Positions 53,617-63,596 of a stretch of 64,000 bases of DNA are shown in pieces. Source of the stretch: Dokdonella_A sp963775445. Its GTDB lineage: Bacteria; Pseudomonadota; Gammaproteobacteria; Xanthomonadales; Rhodanobacteraceae. The position numbers were made by a program, and so were the translations under genes. Numbering within the stretch: the first letter of the stretch is position 1; every line of letters begins with the position of its first letter. The stretch is from NCBI GenBank assembly GCA_963775445.1, contig CAVZIT010000004.1, positions 2,046,001 through 2,110,000 of the forward strand, in the 5' to 3' direction. A model generated the notes under the pieces. That model saw nothing but the letters and a program-made list of their open reading frames with translations. It made no database searches and was not told the DNA's origin.

Positions 53617-55401
53617 TCAGGAACCCGCCGCAAGAAAACGCTGCAAACCCGCGACATCGTAAAGCGGGAGTGAGCAACGCCGGTTGGTGCAGACGAACGC
53701 GGCTGCCCGTTTGACCGGAGGATACTGCACGTCGGGATTCGGCAACGGACCTTGCGCGCGATCCCACCAGTCGATGCGCTTGTACCACGGCGGCAGCGCT
53801 TGCAACGCCCCGAACAGCGTGCGCGCGTGCGGATCGTTTTTGCCGCCGACGACCGTCAGGTGCAGTGGCGGCCCTGCCAGCTCGCGATCCGCCAGGAGGA
53901 TGCCCGGCTCGGTCGCGTAGTGGAGCGCAGCAGCTTTCGTATTGAGCCAGCGCATCGCGTGCTTCGCCATCGCGGTCTCGTTCGAGTTGCCGCTGTAGTA
54001 CGCCAGCAGATTGGTCCAGCGCGCGAGCGCGATATTTTCCTCGATCACCGGCACACTCTTCGCGCCCGTGCTGACCGCAGTGAAATAGCCGCCGTCGGCA
54101 CGGCGGAAGTGCTTTTCGATGTATGCCGCCGCCGCGTCCGAATGCTCAAGCCACGAACGGTCCGCATCCGCGCGATACAGCGCGAGAAACGCGCGGCCCA
54201 TCGCAAGCGTGTCGCCCAGATACGGACCGGTCGCGTCGTGTTGGTCGTGTCGGAAACCGCCACCGTCAATCGCGCGATGCGCGAGGATCCACTGCGCAGC
54301 GGTCTGCGCCTGTTTGAGCGCCGTCTTGTTGCCCGACAGCTCGGCCCAGCTCGCGAGCCCTTCGATGATGGTTCCGTTGTACGAGCTGTAGACATGCTTG
54401 TCGATGCGCGGTATGCCTTGCGCGCGACGTGCCGCATCGCCCTGCGCGAAGTACTTGTCTGAATGCACGCCGGGTTTGAGATCGGCGTCCTGACTCGCAT
54501 GGAACGTGCCTTCGGGGCTGCGCAGAAATGTGTCGAGATAGCCCATCACCGAGCCCACGACTTTCGCATACGCCGGATCGTGATCGAGCGCCGCCCAGCC
54601 GAGCGCATAAGTGCGGATATAGTTTCCCTGCAACGCTGCGAGCTTCTCGAAATGCGGATGCACCCAGTCGTTGTCGGTCGAATACTGATAGAAGCCGCCC
54701 CAGGCCGGATCGAGCAAGGCGCGCGCTTTGTCGAGCGACAGCTTCGCACGTGCCGCCTGATCCTTCGCGCCGTTGCGTGCGAGCCCCAGCGCGTACTCGA
54801 CGCTGTCGTGGTCGAGGAACTTCTGCGACAGATCGAGGCCGCCCTGTTTTGCATCGAACGTCGCCGCGTAACGCTTCCTGAGCTCGTCGCGCAACCCGGC
54901 GCTCAATGAATCCGATGTCGAAGGTGCTGCGTCTTCATCCTCTTGCGCATACTTGACGGGGCTCGGATCGGCGACGATCGCGGCCAGCAGCTGCAGCATG
55001 CCCTCGGGCGGAATGTACCCGCGCTTCTTGACGATCTCGGTTCCATCGGACGCAAAAAAGATCGTCGCAGGCCAGCCCCAATCGCCGTAGCGCTGCGCGA
55101 GATCGGGCCGCGCATCCTGGTCGACGCGCCACGCAACATAGTGCTGGTTCATCGCCGCGATGACCTTCGGGTTCGCGTAGGTCATCTCGTCCATGACATG
55201 GCACCAGTGGCACCAGACCGCTTCAAGATCGAGCACGACGAATTTGTTTTCGGCGCGCGCCTGCTTGAACGCCGCGTCTTCGGAATGCAGCCACCGGATC
55301 GAGGCCGGCGCAGCACCCGCCGTTTGCTGCGCCGCGCGCGTCAATGCCGGCGGCAGCAGCAACGCAACGAACAAGCCGAGATGAAGCATGCGAAATGTCA
55401 T
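53617..55401 (-). CDS. Periplasmic DUF255 thioredoxin-like protein (YyaL/SPATA20-like)
   Basis: A 594-residue protein with a signal peptide (MLHLGLFVALLLPPALTRA). It has an N-terminal thioredoxin-like DUF255 domain carrying the redox pair in LEAVWCHWCHVMDEMTYANP. A long alpha-alpha toroid region resembling glycoside hydrolase-like helices follows (TYALGWAALDHDPAY, DTLAMGRAFLALYRADADR), with a further cysteine pair at the C-terminus (FVCTNRRCSLPL). Cytosolic YyaL homologues are longer and not exported. The periplasmic form here suggests a role in disulphide handling or sugar metabolism. It is convergent with the Anbu operon, 12 bases apart. Confidence 0.85.
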   Translation of the reverse strand: MTFRMLHLGLFVALLLPPALTRAAQQTAGAAPASIRWLHSEDAAFKQARAENKFVVLDLEAVWCHWCHVMDEMTYANPKVIAAMNQHYVAWRVDQDARPDLAQRYGDWGWPATIFFASDGTEIVKKRGYIPPEGMLQLLAAIVADPSPVKYAQEDEDAAPSTSDSLSAGLRDELRKRYAATFDAKQGGLDLSQKFLDHDSVEYALGLARNGAKDQAARAKLSLDKARALLDPAWGGFYQYSTDNDWVHPHFEKLAALQGNYIRTYALGWAALDHDPAYAKVVGSVMGYLDTFLRSPEGTFHASQDADLKPGVHSDKYFAQGDAARRAQGIPRIDKHVYSSYNGTIIEGLASWAELSGNKTALKQAQTAAQWILAHRAIDGGGFRHDQHDATGPYLGDTLAMGRAFLALYRADADRSWLEHSDAAAAYIEKHFRRADGGYFTAVSTGAKSVPVIEENIALARWTNLLAYYSGNSNETAMAKHAMRWLNTKAAALHYATEPGILLADRELAGPPLHLTVVGGKNDPHARTLFGALQALPPWYKRIDWWDRAQGPLPNPDVQYPPVKRAAAFVCTNRRCSLPLYDVAGLQRFLAAGS

Positions 55402-55654
55402 GGGCCAATCTCTCGTAAACGAATCAAACTAGCATGACGGCGTGAACGCGACGCGAGGGAACCGTCTAGAACACCTGATCAAGCCGCCGTCCTGGTGCTC
55501 GAAGGCGTTTTTGTCATTGCGCGCTGCTTGTCGTCATGACTTCGCCTCGTTACTCCAAGCGAACGCGATGAGCGCCCTGTTCCAGGCCATTCCTGCCCCA
55601 GTGCGGTTGACGCCGCGATCCTGCAGGCGTCCAATAAGTTGCAGAGGGATTCCC

Positions 55655-56546
55655 ATGCGAAAGATCGCACTCCCGACCTGGATTGCCGTGGTGACGGCGA
55701 TCGCATCCGCCGCGGTCGCCGCCCAGCCGATCGCAAGCACGCGAGCGGCCCAGCCCTCGCGCCGCGAAGTGGTCGAGGCCACGGGGCGATCCATTGGCGA
55801 TTCGTCGGATCCGATTACCGGCGGAGCCTTGGCCGCGTTCTACGGCGAAGTCCCCGACGGCGCCGGCTACGATTACATCGTCGTGGACGCCGATGGCGGT
55901 CGCGTGATCGCAACCTTGAGCCAGGTGTTCAGCACAGGCACTTTCGCGAACAACGACTCCAGCCACGAATACGCGATTGAATCCTCGACCGGGACGCTGT
56001 ACACGATCGAGACAGCAAACGGCACAACGACGGTCATCGGCAGCACCGGCGATCTCGAGCGGCGCGCAGGTAAGCATGCGCTGGGATCCCGCAAACGGCA
56101 GCACTCTTGCGGTGAAACCCCTTGCCGGTTGCGCCGACAGTGCCCTTTACACGATCGATCTCGCCACGGGCGCGGCGACGCTGATCAGTCCACTCATCGG
56201 CACTTGCGTGCAGTCGATGGCAATCGATTCGGCCGGCGCTGTCTTTCTGCTCGATCGCGCGACCAGCGCGCTTGAGCGCATCGACAGCGATACCGGCGCG
56301 ATCGAAACCATCGGATCCGTCGGCTTCGATGTCGACGATACGAGCAGCATGGACTTCGATAGTGCCAGCGGCATTCTGTATCTGATCAGCGCTCCGAACG
56401 GCGTCAACAGTTTGTACATTGTCGATACGACTTTGGGCGGCGCGACACTCATCGCGCCGTTGGGGTGGGGTATTCCCCTCACCGCGTTCGCGGCCACCAC
56501 CACGCCGATCGACACCATCTTTGCCGACGGGTTCGATGCGCCGTAG
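55655..56546 (+). pseudogene. Exported propeller-like protein with an internal frameshift
   Basis: The gene starts at ATG 55655 (AGAGGG seven bases upstream) with signal peptide IALPTWIAVVTAIASAAVAA. The first frame reads YAIESSTGTLYTIETANGTT up to VIGSTGDL near 56056, then goes out of frame. The downstream frame resumes with SGAQVSMRWDPANGSTLAV and continues to TPIDTIFADGFDAP at 56546. Removing one base at about 56057 joins them. Both halves contain the same type of LYTID/TTVIG strand repeats, so they belong to one protein of about 296 residues. It ends in the IFADGFD tail also seen in the next gene. A sequencing error is possible. Confidence 0.75.
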
Positions 56547-56648
56547 CGTGCTACCGCGCGATTGCATCGTATGAAGGTCCATTCGCGTGAGTTGTCGCGC
56601 GCACAGCCGGCATCGAAGCCTCGGCGCAACGCAAAGAAGGAGGGGATT

Positions 56649-58915
56649 ATGCGCAAGCATGCGAACGCAACCTTGCACACAACGGTATTTTCGCTCGCAC
56701 TTCTGTGCGGCTTGGCGACGAGCGCGCCGGCGTGGGCTCAGACAGCACTGATGCAACCGGCTTTCCCGCTGACGGTTGACGGATCCATCGACGCCGAAGC
56801 GCGCGCCCCGGACGGAAGCGTCGTGATAGGTGGCCTTTTCACGACAGTTGACGGAGTCGCGAGAAACGGCATCGCCAGAATCACTGCGGATGGCCACCTC
56901 GATGCAGGCTGGAACCCCGACGCGGAGGTCTCTAATTCCCCTACCGCCGTCGTGTATGCGGTCGCGGTTGACGCCAGCGGGGCGGTCTATGTGGGCGGCG
57001 CGTTCGACCATATCGGTGGCGCGGCACGGCAAAACATCGCCAAGTGTCGGGCTCCGGAGGTGGCACCGCCGACCCGGACTGGAACCCCGGCGCAAACTTC
57101 ACCGTGTACGCGCTAGCCGTCGATGATGAGGGCTCGGTGTATGTCGGCGGAGGCTTTTCCACGCTCGACGGGCAGCCCCGTCAATACCTGGGCAAGTTGT
57201 CGGCAAGCGGTAACGGAGCCGTGGATCCGATGTGGGATCCTGGCGCAGACAATTTGGTGCGTATTCTTGTCGCGGACGGGAACGACGCGATCTACGCCGC
57301 TGGCGATTTCCTGATCATCGGCGGCGAATCCCGCCACTTGATGAGCAAACTTTCTGCAAGCGGCACGGGCGCCGTGGACCCGGACTGGAATCCAATCCCC
57401 GACGATCTTCCGACCTCGATGGTGCTCGGCAGCAACAATTCGATCTATGTCGCCGGCAGATTTCAGAACATCGGTGGCCAGGCAAGGCGAACCATCGCAA
57501 AGCTGTCGCGCTCAGGGACCGGCGCAGCAGATCCGGTATGGAACCCGGCCCCGACTGGCGGAGTGAACGCGCTGGCGACCGCCAATTCCGGCGCCGTGTA
57601 TGCGGGAGGCGGGTTCACCTCGATTGGGGGCCAGACGCGAAGTGACATCGCGAAACTCTCGGATGCGGGTGCGGGCGATGCCGATCCCGCTTGGGATGCC
57701 GGCCCGGTCGAAGGCCACTATTACGTGGTCAACGCAATGGCGATGCTGGGCGACGATGACGATCTTGCGGTCGGTGGCTCGATCACCTCGATCGATGGCC
57801 AACCACGGCGCGGACTCGCGGTTCTCTCCAACACCGGAGACAACCTGCCCGCAGTCGATACGGTGCAGCCTGGTTTCGTGTATGCGCTCGCCGCGCAGCC
57901 GAACGGCGGGATGATCGTCGGCGGCTATTTTGACAATGCGGGGGCGCAGATACGTCACAGCCTGCTTCGTCTGCAAGTCGATGGTTCGCTGGACCCGAAT
58001 TGGAATCCCGATGCCGAGAACGGAGTTCTGGCGCTCGCAACGATCGGCAACGAGACAGTCTTTGCGGGAGGCGGGTTTTCGTACGTAGGCGGTCTCCCCC
58101 GCGCATCCATCGCCAAGCTATCCGGTAGTGGAACAGGCGCGGTCGATCCGGATTGGGACCCGGGCGCCGACAACGTGGTCATGACTCTCGCGGTCGATGG
58201 AGATGGTGCGGTCTACGCCGGTGGCAGCTTTGGCGAGATCGCCAGCCAACCCAGGCAGTACCTCGCCAAGCTGTCCGTCAATGGCAGCGGAGCTGTCGAC
58301 CCGACCTGGAATCCGAATCCCGATGGCAACCCGTTCGCATTGGCTGTCGGCAACGACGGTTCAATCTACGTCGCAGGCCTGTTCCAGAACATCGGTGGCT
58401 TGCCCCGCAACAACCTCGCCAAGCTTTCCGGCTCGGGATCCGGCTCGGCAGATCCGAACTGGGACCCGGATCCGGATTCAGGGGTTCTTGCCTTGGCCGT
58501 CGATACCGATGGCTCGGTTTTTGCGGGAGGCAACTTCTTCAACATCGGCGGCCAACAGAGGCAAGGCATTGCCAAGCTTGCGGGAGACGGGAACGGCGCG
58601 GCCGATCCTCTCTGGAATCCGCTCGTCGGCTGCTTGGGCGGCAATTCGCTGGTGCTCGATGGCAACGGTGCGCTGTTCGCATCGATCTGCTCGGGCGCGC
58701 GCAAGCTCTCAACCAGTGGAACCGGCATCGACCCGGAGTTCGCCAGATGGAATCCGCAAACCAACGGCAGCTATATGGCGATCGCCCAGAATGCGACAGG
58801 CAATATCTACCTCGGTGGACTGTTCACGACCGTGGGCAATCTGCCGCGAGGCAGCGTCGCCGCAGTTCCGCCAACCGCACCGCCCGAGGAAATCTTCGCC
58901 GACGGTTTCGAATAG
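56649..58915 (+). pseudogene. Exported delta-60-type repeat protein with a one-base deletion
   Basis: The gene starts at ATG 56649, preceded by AAGGAGGGG, with signal peptide SLALLCGLATSAPAWA. About 13 repeats follow, each ~50-60 residues, of the pattern GGxFxxIGGxxRxxIAKLSxSGxGAxDPxWxP, typical of delta-60 repeat propellers. The frame breaks at 57044/57045: after GGAARQNIAK the sequence AAG-TGTCGGGC lacks one base compared with AAG-CTG-TCG-GGC expected from the other repeats. The rest runs to 58915 and ends PPEEIFADGFE. Restoring one base gives about 755 residues. It may be a secreted or surface adhesin-like protein. It is decayed or carries a sequencing error. Confidence 0.8.
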
Positions 58916-58979
58916 CCGTCTGAGCAACTTGCGCTGCAAGCGGTCGCGCTATCATCAGGTTCCAGCAAAGGAACCTTGC

Positions 58980-61034
58980 ATGAAAATTTGCCTCTCGATT
59001 CTTGTCGCGATCGTTGCGTGCGTCCCTTCTGCGGCGGTACGCGCAGCCGACAAGACGGCCTTCCAGTTGACCGATTTGCGCAAGCTGGTCAGCTTGAGCG
59101 ATCCGCAGATTTCACCCGATGGCAAACGCATCGCCGTCATCGTGTCGACACCGGACTGGAAGTCGGACAAGAGCAAACAAGAAATCGATTTCGTCGATGT
59201 TGCGAGCGGTGCGCGGCGCGCCGCGACCTGGCATCGTTCCGAAATCGGTTCGCTGCGCTGGTCGCACGACGGCTCCCGCCTTGCATTCATCGCCAAGGAC
59301 GCGATGCCGGACCCGACGCCTGGTTCCGATACCGATTCGGCTTCCGGGTCCGACTCAAAGGACGACGCAAGCGACGAAAAGCACCAGCGGCAGATTTTCA
59401 TCATGCCGATGGACGGTGGCGACCCGCTGCGCATCACCAACGCGAAACGCGGGGTCGACGCATTCTCATGGAGTCCGGACGACACCCGGATCGCATACGT
59501 CACCGAAGACGAACCGGCCAACGCGAAGGCGATCAAGCATCACGACGACGCGTTCAAGGTCACCGACAATCACTTTCTGACACGCAAGGCGCTGACGCCC
59601 TGGCATCTTTGGATCGTGGCGAGCGCAGGCGGAAAATCCACGCGGCTGACCAAAGGCGACTTCAGCCTCGAGACCGACCAGCAGGATTCCGCGCCGGATC
59701 CGGCATGGAGCCGCGATGGCCACAGCATCGCCTTCGTGCGATTCCCGAATCCGTATTGGGGACCATCGTTCCAGTCGGTCGTCGATGTGGTCGATATCGC
59801 TGGTGGCGAACCGCGCGCGTTGGTAACGACGCACGGCGCGATCGATTTCGACTTCGCGCCGGACAGCGATACGTTTGCGTACCTTCGCCCGCGCGGCGGC
59901 GACGAGAACAACGGCAATGCCGTCTACGTCGGCAACGCCGGGAAAACGCGCGATGCAACCGCTGCGCTCGCACGCAATTTCAACAGCTATGCATGGCTGC
60001 CGCAGGGCAACGCGCTGGTACTTGCCGGCGCGCTGGGCACGCACGCCGCGCTGTGGGAGCAGCCGCTCACGGGAGCGGCGCACAGTCTCGATCTTGGCGA
60101 CGTCGAGGCAAGTGCAGCGCTGAGCGTGTCGCACAACGGCGCCATCGCTTTCGTCGGCAGCACCGCGATGCACCCGACCGAACTCTATGTCATGGAGTCG
60201 GTCAACGCCAAGCCGCGGCGCCTGACCAACGTCAACGCGTTCGTCGACGACCTTGCGCTCGGCCGAACGCAATCGCTCGACTGGAATGGACCCAACGGCT
60301 TCCACGAGGATGGCGCGCTGACCTTGCCGGTGGGATACACCGAGGGCAGAAAGTATCCGCTGGTGCTGGTCATCCATGGTGGCCCGGAAAGTTCGAGCGG
60401 CGTCGGCTTCTCGCCGTTGCCGCAGATCCTCGCCGGCGCCGGCTTCGTCGTGTTCCAGCCGAATTACCGCGGCAGCACCAATCTCGGCGATACCTACCAG
60501 CACGCGATCTATCGCGACACCGGCAAGGGGCCCGGCGAGGATGTCATGGCCGGCCTCGCCGCCGTCGAGAAACTCGGCAACGTCGATACCGATCGCATTG
60601 GCGTCACGGGCTGGTCCTACGGCGGCTACATGACCACCTGGCTGACAGGTCACTACAAGGTCTGGAAAGCCGCCGTCTCGGGCGCCGCGCTGACCGACTG
60701 GGTGATGGATTACACGGTTGCCTACTACCAGACCGGCGACACCTATTTCTTCGGCGGCTCGCCGTGGTCCGCGAAATACGCGCGTATCTGGCGCGAGCAG
60801 TCACCCATCGAGAGCGCAGCCAAGGTCACCGCGCCGACCCTGATCATGGGCGACGTCGGCGATCCCAACGTGCCGCTGATCAACAGCTACGAGTGGTTCC
60901 ACGCCTTGCGCGACAACGGCGTCACCGTCGAGTTCTACGCCTATCCGGTCGACACCCATTTTCCGCACGACATCGTGCGCAGTACCGATGTGTATCGGCG
61001 CTGGGTCGCATGGATGGAGCGCTATCTGAAATAG
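58980..61034 (+). CDS. Secreted S9-family (dipeptidyl/acylaminoacyl peptidase-like) serine peptidase
   Basis: A 684-residue prolyl oligopeptidase-family protein. A signal peptide (ICLSILVAIVACVPSAAVRA) precedes a WD40-like propeller of about 400 residues (QISPDGKRIAVIVSTP, SWSPDDTRIAYVTED) and the alpha/beta hydrolase domain. The triad is Ser in VTGWSYGGYMTTW, Asp in MGDVGDPNVPLINSYEW and His in YPVDTHFPHD. The start ATG at 58980 has AAGGA seven bases upstream; the open frame upstream overlaps the propeller pseudogene in another frame. It cleaves short peptides, probably in the periplasm. It is convergent with the TPR gene. Confidence 0.93.
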   Translation: MKICLSILVAIVACVPSAAVRAADKTAFQLTDLRKLVSLSDPQISPDGKRIAVIVSTPDWKSDKSKQEIDFVDVASGARRAATWHRSEIGSLRWSHDGSRLAFIAKDAMPDPTPGSDTDSASGSDSKDDASDEKHQRQIFIMPMDGGDPLRITNAKRGVDAFSWSPDDTRIAYVTEDEPANAKAIKHHDDAFKVTDNHFLTRKALTPWHLWIVASAGGKSTRLTKGDFSLETDQQDSAPDPAWSRDGHSIAFVRFPNPYWGPSFQSVVDVVDIAGGEPRALVTTHGAIDFDFAPDSDTFAYLRPRGGDENNGNAVYVGNAGKTRDATAALARNFNSYAWLPQGNALVLAGALGTHAALWEQPLTGAAHSLDLGDVEASAALSVSHNGAIAFVGSTAMHPTELYVMESVNAKPRRLTNVNAFVDDLALGRTQSLDWNGPNGFHEDGALTLPVGYTEGRKYPLVLVIHGGPESSSGVGFSPLPQILAGAGFVVFQPNYRGSTNLGDTYQHAIYRDTGKGPGEDVMAGLAAVEKLGNVDTDRIGVTGWSYGGYMTTWLTGHYKVWKAAVSGAALTDWVMDYTVAYYQTGDTYFFGGSPWSAKYARIWREQSPIESAAKVTAPTLIMGDVGDPNVPLINSYEWFHALRDNGVTVEFYAYPVDTHFPHDIVRSTDVYRRWVAWMERYLK

Positions 61035-61087
61035 GCGCTGTCGCATTTGATTCCTCGCCGGCGGATACGCGATTCGCAACCGGCTGC

Positions 61088-62620
61088 CTATCGGCGCATC
61101 GCGCGGATGTTGGCCGCCGCGCGCTCGTACTCGCGCGCCTTCGCTTCACGATCGGTCGCGCGATAGAGTCGCGCGAGCCCCTCGAGATCATCGGCCACAT
61201 TGGAGTGATCCGGGCCGAACGCCTTCTGGTCGATGGCAAGCGCACGCTCGTACAAGGGTTCGGCCAGCGCATGGTCGCCGCGCTTGCGGTAGAAACACGC
61301 AAGGTTGTAGGCGCAAAGACCAACGGTCGGATGATCGGGTCCGTGCGCGTTGTCCCAGATCGCCAATGCACGCAGGTACAGGCGCTCGGCCTGCGCATGC
61401 TCGCCGCGCGTCCAATGCAGGCCGGCAAGGTTGTTCAACGTCGTACCGACCGCAGGATGATCGGGGCCGAGCGCTACATTCTTGATCGCCAGCGCACGCT
61501 CGTACAGCGGCACCGCCCGCGCGAGGTCGCCCGAATCCTGATACGTCATCGCGAGATTGTTCAAAACCTGCGCTACGAGATCGTGCTCGGCGCCGAGCGC
61601 CTTCTCGCGGATTGCAAGCACACGTCGAAAAAGCGGCTCGGCCTCGTCCCGGCGACCCTGTGTGCGAAGGGCCTCCGCGAGATTGTTGAGGCTGGTCGCC
61701 ACGGCCGGATGATCGGGCCCGAACGCTTTCTCGTGGATGGCCAGAACGCGTTCGTTCAGGCGTTGCGCCAGCTGATGCCGGCCTTGCTCCTGGTAGATCT
61801 GCGTCAGGTTATTCAAGCTGGTGGCCAGACCCGGATCGTCCGATTCGAGCGCCCTTTCCCGGATCGCGAAAGCGCGCTCCAGCAGTGGCTGGGCCCGCAC
61901 GTAGTTGCCCCGTTCACGGCACAGGTCGCCCAGGCTTTCAAGGCTCTGGGCGATCTCGCAGTGATCGGGCCCAAGACGTGCCTCGCGAATCTTCAACGAG
62001 CGCTCGTACAAGGCCTCGGCCTCGTCGTATCGCGACTGGCCCCGGCGAAGAAGAGCGAGATTGTTGAGCGCGGTTGCGACCGCCGTGTCGTTCGGGCCGG
62101 ATACGACTTCCCAGATCGCCAGCGCGCGCCGGGTCATGGATTCGGCCTCGTCCTTTTTGCCCAGCCCGCTCAGGACCAGAGCCAGGTTGTTGAGGCTCTG
62201 GGCGACATGGTAGTGGTCGGGGCCGAGCCGCGATTCACGGATCGCGAGCGCGCGCCTGCCAAGCGGTTCGGCCTTCGCAAGCAAGTGCTGTTTCCTAAGA
62301 CTCATCGCCAGCGTGTTCAGGCAACGCGCGGCCGCAAGCGAGTCCTTTCCTTCGCTGCCCTCGGCCGCCGCCAATGCTTCCCCGGCCAGTATTTCAGCGC
62401 GCTGATAGTCGCCCCGTCCCATCAGCGACGATGCCTCCCGCTGGCGGCGTTCCCACTCCGCGATCTTGTCCGCGGCAGGTGCGGGCGAGGCCGCCGCGGG
62501 CGTTGGTGAACTCGCCGCTTTGGCCTTCACGGACATTGCCGCGGATTTCGCACGACGCGTGCGCACCCAGTAGACGAACCACAGGTAGAGCGCCAGAGCG
62601 ATACATTGCGGCGCCATCAT
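61088..62620 (-). CDS. Membrane-anchored TPR protein of kinesin light chain type
   Basis: A 510-residue protein from the ATG at 62620. A single N-terminal helix (APQCIALALYLWFVYWV) is followed by basic RTRRAK and an Ala-rich linker, which suggests inner-membrane anchoring with the repeats in the cytoplasm. Ten 42-residue TPR-type repeats follow, with consensus ALGPDHPAVATSLNNLAxL and EAExLYxRALAI. TPR arrays are protein-protein interaction scaffolds. No enzymatic domain (CHAT, NB-ARC) is attached or adjacent. The open frame extends 173 codons further upstream to 63139, but that part is low-complexity GC-rich translation and not a protein-like N-terminus. Confidence 0.88.
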   Translation of the reverse strand: MMAPQCIALALYLWFVYWVRTRRAKSAAMSVKAKAASSPTPAAASPAPAADKIAEWERRQREASSLMGRGDYQRAEILAGEALAAAEGSEGKDSLAAARCLNTLAMSLRKQHLLAKAEPLGRRALAIRESRLGPDHYHVAQSLNNLALVLSGLGKKDEAESMTRRALAIWEVVSGPNDTAVATALNNLALLRRGQSRYDEAEALYERSLKIREARLGPDHCEIAQSLESLGDLCRERGNYVRAQPLLERAFAIRERALESDDPGLATSLNNLTQIYQEQGRHQLAQRLNERVLAIHEKAFGPDHPAVATSLNNLAEALRTQGRRDEAEPLFRRVLAIREKALGAEHDLVAQVLNNLAMTYQDSGDLARAVPLYERALAIKNVALGPDHPAVGTTLNNLAGLHWTRGEHAQAERLYLRALAIWDNAHGPDHPTVGLCAYNLACFYRKRGDHALAEPLYERALAIDQKAFGPDHSNVADDLEGLARLYRATDREAKAREYERAAANIRAMRR

Positions 62621-63145
62621 GGCGTCACACCGTCTCCAACCGGACGGCTCCGACAGAGCAGCCGCGCGCCCGATACCGGCGAGCGATGCCTCGCCGCATG
62701 CCGGTCCCCGATCCCCGCCATCGACCAATCCACCCGCCCGTTTCCCGGCCCCATCCCGACCATCTCCGCCCTGATGTATCGGCGCATGGTCCTGGCGGGC
62801 TGTCTCATATCGCGCGACACGGATCGCGCGAGACCTGACCCACCCCGCGTTGCACCGAGTGAAACACGATGGCAAACGAGTCGGTCCCCGGAACGAGCAA
62901 GCCGATAACTCTTCTGACCCTGCGTGGTCGATTGAACGTGTGGCTTCGTCCTGGTGGGTAAGCAGGGCTTTCGAGCGGCGCGAGCCGCGAGCCTGCGAAC
63001 GCCCGCGCGCATGCAGGCGCGCGGGCCGGAATCCTGGCCCGAGCACGTGCTGCTCACCCCAAGGCCGGATACACGACTGCAACCGCATCGCTTGCCAATC
63101 CGCAATTCGCTCGGTCACTTGCAAGGGGAGTCCATACACCGACAG
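62621..63145. other. 525-bp gap without a recognisable gene
   Basis: Frames are open on both strands because of high GC content, but their translations are Arg/Pro/Ser-rich and show no family pattern. I see no RNA gene or strong hairpin. It separates the TPR gene from a HIRAN gene and an IS3 element and may be decayed DNA. Confidence 0.5.
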
Positions 63146-63487
63146 TTAGATTTCATCAGTAATTTCCAAGCTAACTCGGGGAAACTCCCGATCCTCCGGA
63201 GCCCAAAAGCTACTGACCTTGCCCGTAACGTTAGCTCCTGAGTCCATATGCCTTGCCAAGCTTTGCGCTGTGCTTGACTTTATGTAGCCGATTTGCGTAA
63301 GCGACGTGCCAAGCAGACCACCGAAGCGGGGCACCTTGAGGTATACCGCAACGGCATTTGGATCGAATTTGTTGTTCGGCTCTCGCCGCAAAACAACTCC
63401 CATGCCTTCACGACAATGGCGACGAACTATCGCAGCGCGTCCCTCGAAACCTGTTCCTGCGACTATTGCATTCTTCCTCATGCGCAC
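63146..63487 (-). CDS. Stand-alone HIRAN-domain protein
   Basis: A 113-residue protein consisting almost only of a HIRAN domain. It has the strand pattern AIVAGTGFEGRAAIV, the conserved EPNNKFDPNAVAVYL and IGYIKSSTAQSLARHMDSG. HIRAN domains recognise single-stranded or 3' ends of DNA and are usually attached to SWI2/SNF2 helicases, but stand-alone bacterial forms occur, often in mobile contexts. No helicase is adjacent. It lies 109 bp from an IS3-family transposase, which fits an accessory origin. Confidence 0.85.
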   Translation of the reverse strand: MRMRKNAIVAGTGFEGRAAIVRRHCREGMGVVLRREPNNKFDPNAVAVYLKVPRFGGLLGTSLTQIGYIKSSTAQSLARHMDSGANVTGKVSSFWAPEDREFPRVSLEITDEI

Positions 63488-63596
63488 GTTCCAGAAATCT
63501 AACGGCGCGTTGAGCGGCCGATGGCCGACAGTTCAACAGTAAGCACGAAAGCCTTTCCCATCGGGAGAGTTCCTACGAAAAAGTAGACACCATCGG

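Noticed and set aside
58976..62509. 1177-codon plus-strand frame spanning the S9 peptidase and TPR genes
   Set aside because: It runs out of frame through the S9 gene and antisense through the TPR repeats. Its Arg-rich translation has no recognisable domain; its repeats only reflect the TPR DNA repeats.
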